A stretch of 64,000 bases of DNA from Flavobacteriaceae bacterium NBU2977 (GTDB lineage Bacteria; Bacteroidota; Bacteroidia; Flavobacteriales; Flavobacteriaceae): contig JAIOUW010000004.1 in the NCBI GenBank assembly GCA_019931105.1, positions 62,001 to 126,000 of the forward strand, in the 5' to 3' direction. Shown here in pieces: positions 33,722 to 42,319 of the stretch. The translations under genes were made by a program, and so were the position numbers. Below the pieces are notes generated by a model. The model was not told the DNA's origin and made no database searches. It was given only the letters and a program-made list of their open reading frames with translations. How positions within the stretch are numbered: position 1 is the first letter of the stretch; the number at the start of each line of letters is the position of its first letter.

Positions 33722-34624
33722 ATGAATAACAGCACATCGCATATCAACGCATTGGAGAACGAGGCCATTTATATTTTTAGGGAAGTGGCGGCACAATTCG
33801 AAAAACCGGTTTTGCTCTTTTCGGGAGGAAAAGACTCCATTACGCTCGTTCGGTTGGCGCAAAAAGCCTTTTGGCCGGCAAAGATCCCTTTTCCATTGAT
33901 GCATATCGATACGGGGCATAATTTTCCCGAAACCATTGAATTCCGTGATCGACTTGTCGAAGAACTAGGTCTCGAACTTATTGTAAGAAATGTTCAGGAC
34001 TCGATAGATCAAGGTAAGGTAAAGGAAGAGTCGGGTCGATATTCGAGCAGAAATTCCCTCCAGACCACGACACTTTTAGACGCCATCGAAGAGTTCAAAT
34101 TCGATGCCTGTATCGGGGGTGCTAGAAGGGACGAGGAAAAAGCACGCGCCAAAGAACGCATCTTTTCGGTTCGTGATGATTTTGGCCAATGGGACGAAAG
34201 AAACCAGCGACCTGAATTGTTCGATATGTTGAATGGGCAGATCGAATTGGGCCAGAACGTACGTGTGTTCCCGATTTCGAATTGGACGGAGCTCGATGTT
34301 TGGTCCTATATCAAAAAGGAGGAAATTGAAATTCCGTCGATTTATTTTGCGCACAAACGCAAGGTATTCCTAAGGGACGGATTGATCTGGTCACATTCGG
34401 AATACGTATTCCAAGAAGAAGACGAAGAGGTACTTGAAAGAATGGTGCGGTTCAGAACAGTGGGCGATATGAGCTGTACGGCCGCAGTATTTTCCGAAGC
34501 GACCGATATAGAATCGGTAGTACAGGAAATCAGGGATTCCACAATATCGGAACGGGGTGCCCGAATCGATGACAAACGCTCGGAAGCGGCAATGGAAAAG
34601 AGAAAACAACAGGGGTATTTCTAA
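33722..34624 (+). CDS. cysD: Sulfate adenylyltransferase subunit 2
   Basis: A 300-residue catalytic subunit of ATP sulfurylase, making APS from sulfate and ATP with CysN. The PP-loop SGGKDSI starts at residue 34, followed by PLMHIDTGHNFPETIEFRD, FDACIGGARRDEEKARAKER and the C-terminal GARIDDKRSEAAMEKRKQQGYF-type end. I choose the ATG at 33722; a TTG 18 bases earlier is possible. It is followed by a repeat-rich spacer and cysN. Confidence 0.96.
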   Translation: MNNSTSHINALENEAIYIFREVAAQFEKPVLLFSGGKDSITLVRLAQKAFWPAKIPFPLMHIDTGHNFPETIEFRDRLVEELGLELIVRNVQDSIDQGKVKEESGRYSSRNSLQTTTLLDAIEEFKFDACIGGARRDEEKARAKERIFSVRDDFGQWDERNQRPELFDMLNGQIELGQNVRVFPISNWTELDVWSYIKKEEIEIPSIYFAHKRKVFLRDGLIWSHSEYVFQEEDEEVLERMVRFRTVGDMSCTAAVFSEATDIESVVQEIRDSTISERGARIDDKRSEAAMEKRKQQGYF

Positions 34625-34639
34625 AATTTTATAAAGAAA

Positions 34640-34725
34640 ATTTTGCCTTTGGCTTTCGGCTATTGGCCGATAGAAAAACAAACAATAAATAGCCGAAGGC
34701 AAAAAGCCAGAGGCCAACAGTTTTT
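34640..34725. repeat. GGCCAAAAGCC-type repeats with imperfect inverted symmetry before cysN
   Basis: Words such as TTTGGCTTTCGGCTATTGG and AATAGCCGAAGGCAAAAAGCC form imperfect inverted repeats. The frame happens to be open into cysN, giving a spurious 29-residue N-terminal extension. Confidence 0.55.
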
Positions 34726-34729
34726 AAAA

Positions 34730-35977
34730 ATGCAAGTACTAAAGATAGCGACAGCGGGCAGTGTAGACGACGGTAAAAGTACCTTGATCGGCAGATTGCT
34801 CTATGATACAAAATCATTGACCACCGACAAATTGGAGGCCATAGAAAAGACCAGTAAGAAGAACGGATATGATTATCTTGATTTTTCATTGGCCACTGAC
34901 GGACTTGTGGCCGAACGTGAACAAGGCATAACCATTGATGTGGCCCATATTTATTTCTCGACCGAAACGAAAAGTTACATCATCGCCGATACTCCGGGGC
35001 ATGTGGAATATACCCGAAACATGGTTACTGGAGCCTCGACTTCGCAAGCGGCGATAATCTTGATCGACGCACGAAAAGGTGTTATCGAACAGACCAACCG
35101 TCATTTTTTCATCAACAACCTTTTGCGTATAAAAGAGGTCGTAGTAGCCATCAACAAAATGGATCTGGTCGATTTTTCCGAAGAAAGATATAATCAAATA
35201 AAGTCCGATTTCGAAAAGTTGATGGCGAAACGCGATTATCAAGATCAGAAAATTACGTTCATTCCGGTCAGTGCCCTAAAAGGGGATAATGTCGTGAATA
35301 AATCGGAAAACACGCCTTGGTACAAGGGCGAAACCCTATTGGAGCATTTGGAAAGCTTGGATCTCGCAGCTGTATCGAATATAGGAACGCCAAGATTTCC
35401 GGTGCAATACGTCATACGTCCGAAGACCGAAGAACACCATGATTTCCGCGGATTTGCAGGAAAAGTGTACGGCGGCGAATTGAACGTAGGCGATGAGGTT
35501 GTGGCCCTTCCGTCACAGACCAGATCAAAAATCAAGGAAATCTACTTTTATGACCAGAAGTATCAAACTGCTTCGCGAAGGTCTTCCGTAATAATAACCT
35601 TGGAAGATGAAATCAACCTGAGCAGGGGCGATATGTTGGTTAAGGCCGGTGATCTGCCCACTATAGAGAAACAGTTTACGGCCACCGTTTCTTGGATGGA
35701 TTCCGACAAATTAACGGCCGGTAAAAAGTATATCGTACAACATGGGATCAATAAAGTTTTGGCAAAGGTCGATAATATACATCACAGGATAAATCCTGAT
35801 TATTCGGGTATCGAAACCGATGTACAGGGCCTTGGTATGAACGATATCGCTGAGGTTACCTTCAAACTGAACAAGCCGATTTTTTATGATAAGTTCAAGA
35901 ATCATCGCACCAATGGTTCGTTCATTTTGATTGATATGCAAACGAATAATACCGTTGGGGCAGGTTTTATAGGTTAA
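34730..35977 (+). CDS. cysN: Sulfate adenylyltransferase subunit 1 (GTPase)
   Basis: 415 residues from the ATG at 34730, chosen because the family begins MQVLKIATAGSVDDGKS and the upstream open frame is repeat sequence. G1 GSVDDGKST is at 10-18, followed by DTPGHVEYTRNM, NKMDLVDF and SALKGDNV. GTP hydrolysis drives APS synthesis by CysD. There is no C-terminal APS kinase domain, unlike the NodQ-type fusion. Length is normal for a stand-alone CysN. Confidence 0.96.
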   Translation: MQVLKIATAGSVDDGKSTLIGRLLYDTKSLTTDKLEAIEKTSKKNGYDYLDFSLATDGLVAEREQGITIDVAHIYFSTETKSYIIADTPGHVEYTRNMVTGASTSQAAIILIDARKGVIEQTNRHFFINNLLRIKEVVVAINKMDLVDFSEERYNQIKSDFEKLMAKRDYQDQKITFIPVSALKGDNVVNKSENTPWYKGETLLEHLESLDLAAVSNIGTPRFPVQYVIRPKTEEHHDFRGFAGKVYGGELNVGDEVVALPSQTRSKIKEIYFYDQKYQTASRRSSVIITLEDEINLSRGDMLVKAGDLPTIEKQFTATVSWMDSDKLTAGKKYIVQHGINKVLAKVDNIHHRINPDYSGIETDVQGLGMNDIAEVTFKLNKPIFYDKFKNHRTNGSFILIDMQTNNTVGAGFIG

Positions 35978-36028
35978 ATAAGGTCGGTTAACAAGATTTT
36001 AGGATTGATTTATCTAATAAATCTAATA

Positions 36029-36047
36029 AATCTATTAAATCTATAGG
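36029..36047. repeat. 19-base motif shared with the operon control region
   Basis: AATCTATTAAATCTATAGG here and AATCTACTAAATCTATAGG at 32620-32638 differ at one base. It is the end of a tandem AATCTAATA-like stretch (from 36013) between cysN and the reductase gene. It may be a regulator site or just a repeat word. Confidence 0.45.
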
Positions 36048-36085
36048 CAATAAAGAATATAGTAATTGATTGTTGAGATTAAGAA

Positions 36086-38218
36086 ATGCAAAGCTTTAGA
36101 ACAGAAATAGAGAACCCGGTAGTCGAAAAAGATATTCTCGAACTGGAACGTAAGATTCACGAATTCCACAACGGGAAACTTGATGGGGAAAAATTCCGGA
36201 GCCTTCGTTTGGCCCGTGGTGTCTATGGTCAGCGTCAGCAAGGTGCACAGATGATACGGATCAAACTGCCGTATGGCAAAGTGACTTCCAATCAATTGCA
36301 CCGTATTTGTGATGTTTCCGATGAATATTCCACGGGGCGTCTGCATATCACTACCCGACAGGACATTCAAATCCATTATGTCGATCTCGACCGAACACCC
36401 GAACTTTGGGCCCAACTTGAAAAAGATAAGGTAACGCTTCGCGAGGCCTGTGGAAATACGGTGCGCAATGTAACGGCAAGCGAAACCGCTGGTATCGATA
36501 TTGACGAACCTTTCGACGTTTCACCATATGCCGATGCTTTGTTCAAATACTTTCTTCGCAATCCGATCGGCCAGGAAATGGGTAGAAAGTTCAAGGTTTC
36601 TTTTTCTTCGAGCGATGCCGATACCGGACTTTCATATATGCACGACCTCGGTTTTATCGCCAAAATCAAAGATGGTGTTCGGGGGTTTAAGGTAATGCTC
36701 GGTGGTGGGCTGGGCTCGCAACCCCGACATGCCGATGCACTTTTTGAATTTCTACCTTCGGAAAAGATAATTCCGTTAATGGATGGTGTCATCCGTGTTT
36801 TTGATCGGTATGGCGAACGAAAAAGTAGGGCCAAGGCACGCATGAAATTCTTGTTGAAGGATATCGGTCTTGACGGATTCAAAAAGTTGCTGGAAGAAGA
36901 ACAAAAAGCGGTGCCGCACACGAATTTTGAGATCGATGCAGAAAGCTATCCGAAGGTAAAAGTGGCCGAAAACGAAATTCCAAAGGTTGAGATAAAGGAT
37001 GCCGATGCCTTTGAAAAATGGAAATCCACGAATATCGTTCCTCAAAAACAGAAAGGTTTTGTGGCAATCGGCATCAAAGTTTTGTTGGGTGATTTCTATA
37101 CCGATAAGGCGAGATCGTTGGCCGACTTGGTAAAAAATTATGCGGCGGGTGAAATCCGTTTGTCGTTGCGGCAGAACATTTTGATTCCGCATGTAAAAGA
37201 AGAATTGGTTCCTTTCTTTTATCAAGAACTTGAAAAATTAGGTTTTGTAGAGGCCGGGTATAATAAGGCACTCGATATAACCGCTTGTCCCGGTACCGAT
37301 ACCTGTAACCTGGGCATTGCGAGCAGTACCGGAATTGCCGAGGAGTTGGAACGGGTCATTAAAAACGAATACCCGCAATATATTTCCAATCCTGATGTGG
37401 CCATTAAGATAAGTGGCTGTATGAACGCTTGCGGACAGCACAATATGGCAAACATCGGCTTTCAAGGAATGAGCATTCGTACAAAGGATAAATTGGTTGC
37501 CCCGGCCTTACAGGTTTTGTTGGGAGGTGGAAATGATGGAAACGGTAATGGCCGTTTTGCCGATAAGGTTGTAAAAGTACCAAGTAAAAGAGGCCCAGAG
37601 GCGCTACGATTGATCTTGGATGATTTCGATGCCAACGGAAACGGCAAATCGTACGCCGATTATTACCAGGAAAAGGGGCAAATGTATTTCTATGATTTTC
37701 TGACCCCGTTATCCGATATTGAAAATTTGACTCCCGAAGACTTCATCGATTGGGGCAATACCGAGAAATATAAAAAGGAAATCGGTATTGGCGAATGTGC
37801 CGGGGTCGTTATCGATTTGATCGCTACGTTGCTGTTGGAAAGCCAAGAAAAAATCGACAACGCAAAGGAGGCCTTCGAAACAGGAAGATGGGCCGCGAGC
37901 ATCTATCACTCCTATTCGTCAATGGTAAATTCGGCCAAAGCTTTGTTGACCGCCGAAAAGACGAAAGTCAATACCCATGCCAGCATTATCAAGGATTTTG
38001 ACCGCTTTTTTGTCGAAACCGGGAAAATCGTATTGAATGCCAGTCAGTTTTCCCCCTTTGGGGGAACGGAAAGGGGGCTAGATGGATTTGAGGAAATGGC
38101 ACTGCAATTGAACAAAAATGAACCGAGCGAAGCATTTGCCAAAAGCTATTTGAAAGATGCAAGTAGCTTTTTGCAAAAAGTAGAAAACTTTAGAAAACTG
38201 GAATTGGCCCATGTATAA
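36086..38218 (+). CDS. Siroheme-dependent sulfite/nitrite reductase with C-terminal extension
   Basis: A 710-residue reductase. Two ferredoxin-like/siroheme half-repeats are visible; the 4Fe-4S/siroheme ligands are Cys401, Cys407, Cys445 and Cys449 (ACPGTDTCNLG and SGCMNACGQHN). The operon context (CysH product sulfite, siroheme genes downstream) favours sulfite reduction; nitrite cannot be excluded. Beyond about residue 560 is a helical C-terminal region, usual in Flavobacteriia. Around residues 655-667 a REP-like palindrome is read in frame (SQFSPFGGTERGLDGF). The stop overlaps the cobA start by 8 bases. Confidence 0.92.
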   Translation: MQSFRTEIENPVVEKDILELERKIHEFHNGKLDGEKFRSLRLARGVYGQRQQGAQMIRIKLPYGKVTSNQLHRICDVSDEYSTGRLHITTRQDIQIHYVDLDRTPELWAQLEKDKVTLREACGNTVRNVTASETAGIDIDEPFDVSPYADALFKYFLRNPIGQEMGRKFKVSFSSSDADTGLSYMHDLGFIAKIKDGVRGFKVMLGGGLGSQPRHADALFEFLPSEKIIPLMDGVIRVFDRYGERKSRAKARMKFLLKDIGLDGFKKLLEEEQKAVPHTNFEIDAESYPKVKVAENEIPKVEIKDADAFEKWKSTNIVPQKQKGFVAIGIKVLLGDFYTDKARSLADLVKNYAAGEIRLSLRQNILIPHVKEELVPFFYQELEKLGFVEAGYNKALDITACPGTDTCNLGIASSTGIAEELERVIKNEYPQYISNPDVAIKISGCMNACGQHNMANIGFQGMSIRTKDKLVAPALQVLLGGGNDGNGNGRFADKVVKVPSKRGPEALRLILDDFDANGNGKSYADYYQEKGQMYFYDFLTPLSDIENLTPEDFIDWGNTEKYKKEIGIGECAGVVIDLIATLLLESQEKIDNAKEAFETGRWAASIYHSYSSMVNSAKALLTAEKTKVNTHASIIKDFDRFFVETGKIVLNASQFSPFGGTERGLDGFEEMALQLNKNEPSEAFAKSYLKDASSFLQKVENFRKLELAHV
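38050..38085 (+). repeat. REP-like palindrome inside the reductase gene
   Basis: TTCCCCCTTTGGGGGAA (38050-38066) is a perfect stem with a 3-base loop, followed by a G-rich tail AAAGGGGGCTAGATGG. The same plan (C5-TTY-G5 then a G-rich tail) marks both ends of the DUF559 insert in metH. Confidence 0.8.
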
Positions 38219-38984
38219 AGAACCAAAATTGACCGTGGTAGGGGCCGGTCCTGGTGACGTGGAGCTTATCACCCTCAAAGCCATTAAAGCCCTGAAAGAT
38301 GCCGATGTGGTCTTGTACGATGCGTTGGTCGATACCGAATTGTTGGAATATGCATCTCGGGCCGAACATATTTTCGTGGGTAAGCGCAAGGGGTGTTATT
38401 CATACCAACAAGAGCAGATCAACGAACTGATTGTAAGCCGGGCGAGAACCCATGGCCATGTAGTGCGTTTAAAAGGTGGGGATCCATTTGTGTTCGGCCG
38501 AGGTGCCGAAGAAATGGAACATGCCGCCGCCCACGGATTAGAAGTTGAAATGGTTCCGGGTATATCTTCTTGTCTTTCAGTGGCTGCTTCCCAAAACATT
38601 CCCGTGACCAAAAGAGGTTCTTCGGAAAGTTTTTGGGTCATCACGGGCACCACCAAAGAACACAGGTTGTCCAATGATGTTCGATTGGCGGCCAAATCGA
38701 GTGCGACCGTGGTCATTTTAATGGGCATGTCAAAGCTTCCGCAGATCGTGGAGCTTTTCAAGAAAGAAGGAAAATCGCGGACACCGATCGCCATTATCCA
38801 AAACGGAACGAGGGTAGATGAGAAAATCGGAATCGGAACGATTGATTCTATCGAAAAAGAAGTAGAACGGCAAGATTTGGCCAATCCTGCAATCATCATT
38901 ATCGGTGAAGTGGTAAAACACCGCAATATAGTGAAGGAATTAGTTTTCCGGTCGAGCGCAGTCGAGACCTCGATAAGGGCTTAG
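38211..38984 (+). CDS. cobA: Uroporphyrinogen-III C-methyltransferase
   Basis: A 257-residue SAM-dependent methylase making precorrin-2, the first step to siroheme. Motifs: VVGAGPGDVELITLKA at 8-23, VRLKGGDPFVFGRGAEE, VPGISSCLSVAA and an ILMGM segment. It overlaps the reductase gene by 8 bases, so the cofactor pathway is coupled to its user. The last residues (FRSSAVETSIRA) are encoded by a dispersed palindromic repeat, so the natural C-terminus has been rewritten. Confidence 0.95.
   Translation: MYKEPKLTVVGAGPGDVELITLKAIKALKDADVVLYDALVDTELLEYASRAEHIFVGKRKGCYSYQQEQINELIVSRARTHGHVVRLKGGDPFVFGRGAEEMEHAAAHGLEVEMVPGISSCLSVAASQNIPVTKRGSSESFWVITGTTKEHRLSNDVRLAAKSSATVVILMGMSKLPQIVELFKKEGKSRTPIAIIQNGTRVDEKIGIGTIDSIEKEVERQDLANPAIIIIGEVVKHRNIVKELVFRSSAVETSIRA
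38950..38969. repeat. GGTCGAGCGCAGTCGAGACC repeat at the 3' end of cobA
   Basis: A 20-base unit with repeated GTCGAG halves, a type I recognise as a common dispersed intergenic repeat in Flavobacteriia. Here it lies inside the last codons of cobA. Confidence 0.55.
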
Positions 38985-39040
38985 TTATGCGGTCTTAATG
39001 TAAGATACCTTTTCCCAGTGATGACCTTAAAATAGTATTG

Positions 39041-39619
39041 ATGGAAAGAAACAACCTATACCCGATTTTTCTCAAAACATCGAATCTTCAAATTTTGATT
39101 GTGGGCGGGGGAAACGTTGCCGAGGAGAAATTGACGTTTTTGACCAAATCGAGTCCCGATGCAAAAGTGACCTTAGTAGCACCCATGTTCCGAAAAGCGA
39201 CCAAAGACTTGGCGCGTAAATTTGATGTCGAACTGATTACCGATTCGTACCATGCCAAATACCTAATGGGAAAACACATGGTCATTGCGGCCACGAATGT
39301 ACCCGAAGTGAATATACAGGTGTACAATGATTGCAGGTCATTTGACAAATTGGTCAATGTAGCCGATAATCCGCCCTATTGCGATTTTTATATGGGTGGT
39401 ATAGTGACGAAAGGGAATGTCAAGATTGCGATTTCGACCAATGGTAAATCGCCGACGACGGCAAAACGGTTGCGCCAATTTTTCGAGGAGGTGATTCCCG
39501 AAGATATCAATAAAATGGTACACAATTTAAACGAATACAGAAAGACGTTAAAGGGCGATTTCGAACAAAAAGTGGATAAAATGAACGCGATTACCCAAAA
39601 ACTGGTCGAAAAGATTTAA
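39041..39619 (+). CDS. Precorrin-2 dehydrogenase / sirohydrochlorin ferrochelatase
   Basis: A 192-residue Met8p/SirC-type enzyme finishing siroheme. NAD-binding LQILIVGGGNVAEEKL is near the N-terminus, then VNVADNPPYCDFYMGGIV with the Asp expected at the active site, and KIAISTNGKSPTTAKRLRQ. The ATG at 39041 is preferred over the TTG just before it. In this operon CobA and this protein together supply siroheme for the reductase. Confidence 0.93.
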   Translation: MERNNLYPIFLKTSNLQILIVGGGNVAEEKLTFLTKSSPDAKVTLVAPMFRKATKDLARKFDVELITDSYHAKYLMGKHMVIAATNVPEVNIQVYNDCRSFDKLVNVADNPPYCDFYMGGIVTKGNVKIAISTNGKSPTTAKRLRQFFEEVIPEDINKMVHNLNEYRKTLKGDFEQKVDKMNAITQKLVEKI

Positions 39620-39632
39620 ATAGACGTAAAGC

Positions 39633-40694
39633 ATGATAAAAACAGATATACTAATAATAGGGGCAGGTCCAACGGGACTGTTCACGGTTTTCGAAGCCGG
39701 ATTATTAAAACTAAAATGCCACTTGATAGATGCCCTGCCGCAACCGGGCGGACAGTGTTCCGAAATCTACCCTAAGAAACCGATTTATGACATACCGGCC
39801 TTTCCCGAGATTTTGGCGGGCGATTTGGTCGATAACCTTATGGAACAGATCAAACCTTTTGAGCCTGGATTCACACTAGGTGAACGAGCCGAAACCCTTG
39901 ATAAGCAAGAAGACGGATCGTTTGTGGTGACTACTAACAAAGGTACCCGACATCAAGCTTCCGTAGTCGTAATTGCAGGAGGTTTGGGTTCTTTTGAACC
40001 ACGAAAGCCACCCATAGAAAATATTCAGGATTTTGAAGATAAAGGTGTGGCCTATATGGTCAAAGATCCTGAAGTCTATCGCGATAAAAAAGTGGTCATT
40101 GCGGGTGGGGGAGATTCCGCCTTGGACTGGTCGATTTTCTTGGCCGATGTTGCTTCTGAAGTTTCCCTCGTGCATCGAAGGAATGAATTTAGGGGTGCAT
40201 TGGATTCCGTTGAAAAAGCATCGGAATTGGCAAAATTGGGCAAGATAAAACTCTTTACCGAGGCGGAGGTAAAAAAGCTATATGGTGATGAAAAACTTGA
40301 AGCCGTGGTCGTTAAGCACAATGATTCCGTTAAAGGAGAAACCTATTTAGAGGTGGATAGTTTTATACCCTTGTTCGGCCTTTCCCCTAAATTGGGCCCG
40401 ATTGGTGATTGGGGGTTTGAAATCGAAAAAAATGCCATCAAGGTGAACAATGCCAAAGACTATCAGACCAATATTCCGGGGGTTTTTGCCATTGGTGATG
40501 TCAATACCTATGAAGGCAAACTGAAACTGATATTGTCAGGGTTCCACGAAGCGGCCGTGATGTGCCAGTATGCTTACCAGATTATCAATCCTGGAAAGCG
40601 TTACGTTATGAAATACACCACTGTTGGAGGAGTAGAAGGTTTTGATGGCAGCAAAAAGGAAGCCAAAAAAGAAGTGGTACAAAGCATTGTTTGA
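39633..40694 (+). CDS. Ferredoxin-NADP+ reductase, thioredoxin-reductase type
   Basis: A 353-residue FAD/NAD(P) flavoprotein. FAD site IIGAGPTGLFTVFEAG, second nucleotide site VIAGGGDSALDWS and the C-terminal GVFAIGDVNTYEGKLKLILSGFHEA match the YumC/TrxR-like FNR group; the redox CxxC of true thioredoxin reductases is missing. As the last gene of the sulfate-assimilation cluster it probably delivers electrons through ferredoxin to the reductase. Confidence 0.92.
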   Translation: MIKTDILIIGAGPTGLFTVFEAGLLKLKCHLIDALPQPGGQCSEIYPKKPIYDIPAFPEILAGDLVDNLMEQIKPFEPGFTLGERAETLDKQEDGSFVVTTNKGTRHQASVVVIAGGLGSFEPRKPPIENIQDFEDKGVAYMVKDPEVYRDKKVVIAGGGDSALDWSIFLADVASEVSLVHRRNEFRGALDSVEKASELAKLGKIKLFTEAEVKKLYGDEKLEAVVVKHNDSVKGETYLEVDSFIPLFGLSPKLGPIGDWGFEIEKNAIKVNNAKDYQTNIPGVFAIGDVNTYEGKLKLILSGFHEAAVMCQYAYQIINPGKRYVMKYTTVGGVEGFDGSKKEAKKEVVQSIV

Positions 40695-40724
40695 AAAATT
40701 TGCCGTGATACCGAATTAGCTTCG

Positions 40725-40756
40725 ACCTCCAAATTTTGAATTTGGAGGTTTTTTTT
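40725..40756 (+). terminator. Terminator of the sulfate-assimilation operon
   Basis: 11-bp stem ACCTCCAAATT/AATTTGGAGGT (40725-40735 with 40739-40749) followed by eight T. The rest of this 368-base gap up to 41062 holds the metH promoter region and riboswitch. Confidence 0.92.
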
Positions 40757-40847
40757 GGATTCCGTAATTCTAAAAACCAGGCGGTTTTCTTGCTTTTAAG
40801 AAACACGTATCGTTACTTTGTACCCAGTTCATATAAAAATTGAAATC

Positions 40848-40953
40848 GTTATCAAGAAAGGTGGAGGGACTAGACCCTATGAAACCTTAGCAACCCTTTA
40901 ACTTTAAAGAAGGTGCTACATTCTATCCCGTAATAATATTCGGGACAGATAAC
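40848..40953 (+). ncRNA. SAM-I (S-box) riboswitch upstream of metH
   Basis: P1 GTTATC (40848-40853) pairs with GATAAC (40948-40953). AAGAAAGGTGGAGGGAC, ACCCTATGAAACC, TTAGCAACCC and AAGGTGCTACATTCTA occur in S-box order; P4 is TCCCG/CGGGA (40926-40930 with 40941-40945). It is clearly related to the metY copy. A TACTTTG about 30 bases upstream (40815-40821) may be the promoter element. The 109 bases to the metH start show no strong terminator. Confidence 0.93.
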
Positions 40954-41062
40954 CCAAAAATGAGGTCTTTCATTTTATCTTTCCTGATCATACTATACGA
41001 TTTTACAAAACGTTTGCGATATGACAACCCTTGCAAGCCTATGGGGGTTATGAATCTGTTTT

Positions 41063-42067
41063 ATGAGTGCTATCAAACAAATATTAAGCAAAAGGATTTT
41101 AGTGCTGGACGGTGCCATGGGTACTATGCTCCAACGTTACAAATTTAAAGAGGAGGATTTTCGGGGCGAACGGTTTAAAGATTGGGAGTATCCGCTACAG
41201 GGAAACAACGACTTGCTTTCATTGACGCAACCGGAAGCCATTGCAGAGGTGCACCGAAAGTATTTTGCGGCAGGTGCCGATATTGTGGAAACAAATACTT
41301 TTTCGGGGACGACCATTGCGATGGCCGACTACCATATGGAAGATTTGGTGTATGAGTTGAACTATGAATCGGCCAAGATCGCCAAAAAAGTGGCCGATGA
41401 GTTCACGGCCAAAGAACCCCATAAACCGAGGTTCGTTGCGGGTAGTATGGGGCCTACGAACAAGACGGCAAGCATGTCACCCGATGTTAACGACCCGGGG
41501 TTCAGGGCTATTTCGTTCGACGAATTACGAATTGCATATAAACAACAGGCAGAAGCTTTGTTGGATGGTGGTGCCGATATATTGCTGGTCGAAACTATTT
41601 TTGACACCCTCAATGCCAAAGCGGCACTTTTTGCAATCGAGGAAGTCAAAGAAGAACGGAATATCGACGTGCCGATCATGGTCAGTGGTACGATTACCGA
41701 TGCATCGGGTAGAACGCTTTCCGGTCAGACAGCAGAGGCATTTCTAATTTCGATATCCCATATTCCGATACTTTCGGTCGGGTTTAATTGTGCCCTTGGT
41801 GCAAGTCAATTGGTGCCACACTTGGAAGTGATATCCAAAAGGTCGGAACATTTTATTTCGGCCCACCCCAATGCGGGTTTGCCAAATGCCTTTGGCGAAT
41901 ATGACGAATCTCCCGAACAAATGGCAGAACAGATAAAGGAGTATGTAGAAAAAGGATTGGTCAATATCGTTGGAGGATGTTGTGGTACGACCCCTGAACA
42001 TATTACGGCCATTGCCGAGCTTGTCGCTGGTTACAAGCCACGGCAGGTAATGGTTAGAAGTTATTAG
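41063..42067 (+). CDS. metH: Methionine synthase part 1, homocysteine S-methyltransferase domain
   Basis: A 334-residue protein equal to the N-terminal homocysteine-binding module of B12-dependent MetH. Zn ligands are Cys243 (GFNCALGA), Cys306 and Cys307 (GGCCGTTPEH). LDGAMGTMLQ and ETNTFSGTTIAMADY are typical. Bacteroidota often encode MetH in two genes, this one and the next. Both are under the SAM-I riboswitch. The spacer to part 2 is unusual: it holds a broken gene relic. Confidence 0.95.
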   Translation: MSAIKQILSKRILVLDGAMGTMLQRYKFKEEDFRGERFKDWEYPLQGNNDLLSLTQPEAIAEVHRKYFAAGADIVETNTFSGTTIAMADYHMEDLVYELNYESAKIAKKVADEFTAKEPHKPRFVAGSMGPTNKTASMSPDVNDPGFRAISFDELRIAYKQQAEALLDGGADILLVETIFDTLNAKAALFAIEEVKEERNIDVPIMVSGTITDASGRTLSGQTAEAFLISISHIPILSVGFNCALGASQLVPHLEVISKRSEHFISAHPNAGLPNAFGEYDESPEQMAEQIKEYVEKGLVNIVGGCCGTTPEHITAIAELVAGYKPRQVMVRSY

Positions 42068-42074
42068 TTTAAAG

Positions 42075-42289
42075 GTGAATCGAAATTTTGTTGCTTTACT
42101 GGAGAAAAGTCAATTTACACACCAAATTTTAGGCAATGGTGTTACTCAAATAGATGAAGTTGACCATGCTCAAAAAGGATACTATATTTTTGGGATGCAC
42201 CGCCATTTCAAAAAGACTGGAGAGAATTGGAAAAATTGTGTTTGATAGTTGATTCTTATTTGTCAACTAGAAAGACATACAATAGGTAA
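42075..42289 (+). pseudogene. Frameshifted gene relic between the two metH genes
   Basis: One frame from GTG 42075 reads NRNFVALLEKSQFTHQI and onward to AQKGYYIF; after a TTTTTGGG run (about 42190-42197) a different frame continues with DAPPFQKDWRELEKLCLIVD and ends at TAA 42287-42289. Joined, these look like one protein of about 70 residues broken by a single frameshift. I do not recognise the family. It may be a decayed insertion. Confidence 0.5.
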
Positions 42290-42319
42290 AATATTCATTT
42301 TCATAATTAAACGAGAATA

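Noticed and set aside
34643-34729. 29-residue N-terminal extension of CysN
   Set aside because: It is encoded by intergenic word repeats; the family starts at the ATG at 34730.
36013-36047. AATCTAATA tandem words as a CRISPR-like array
   Set aside because: Units are about 9 bases with no unique spacers.
40960-41148. 62-codon frame after the metH riboswitch
   Set aside because: It overlaps the start of metH part 1 in another frame and resembles no protein; probably chance.
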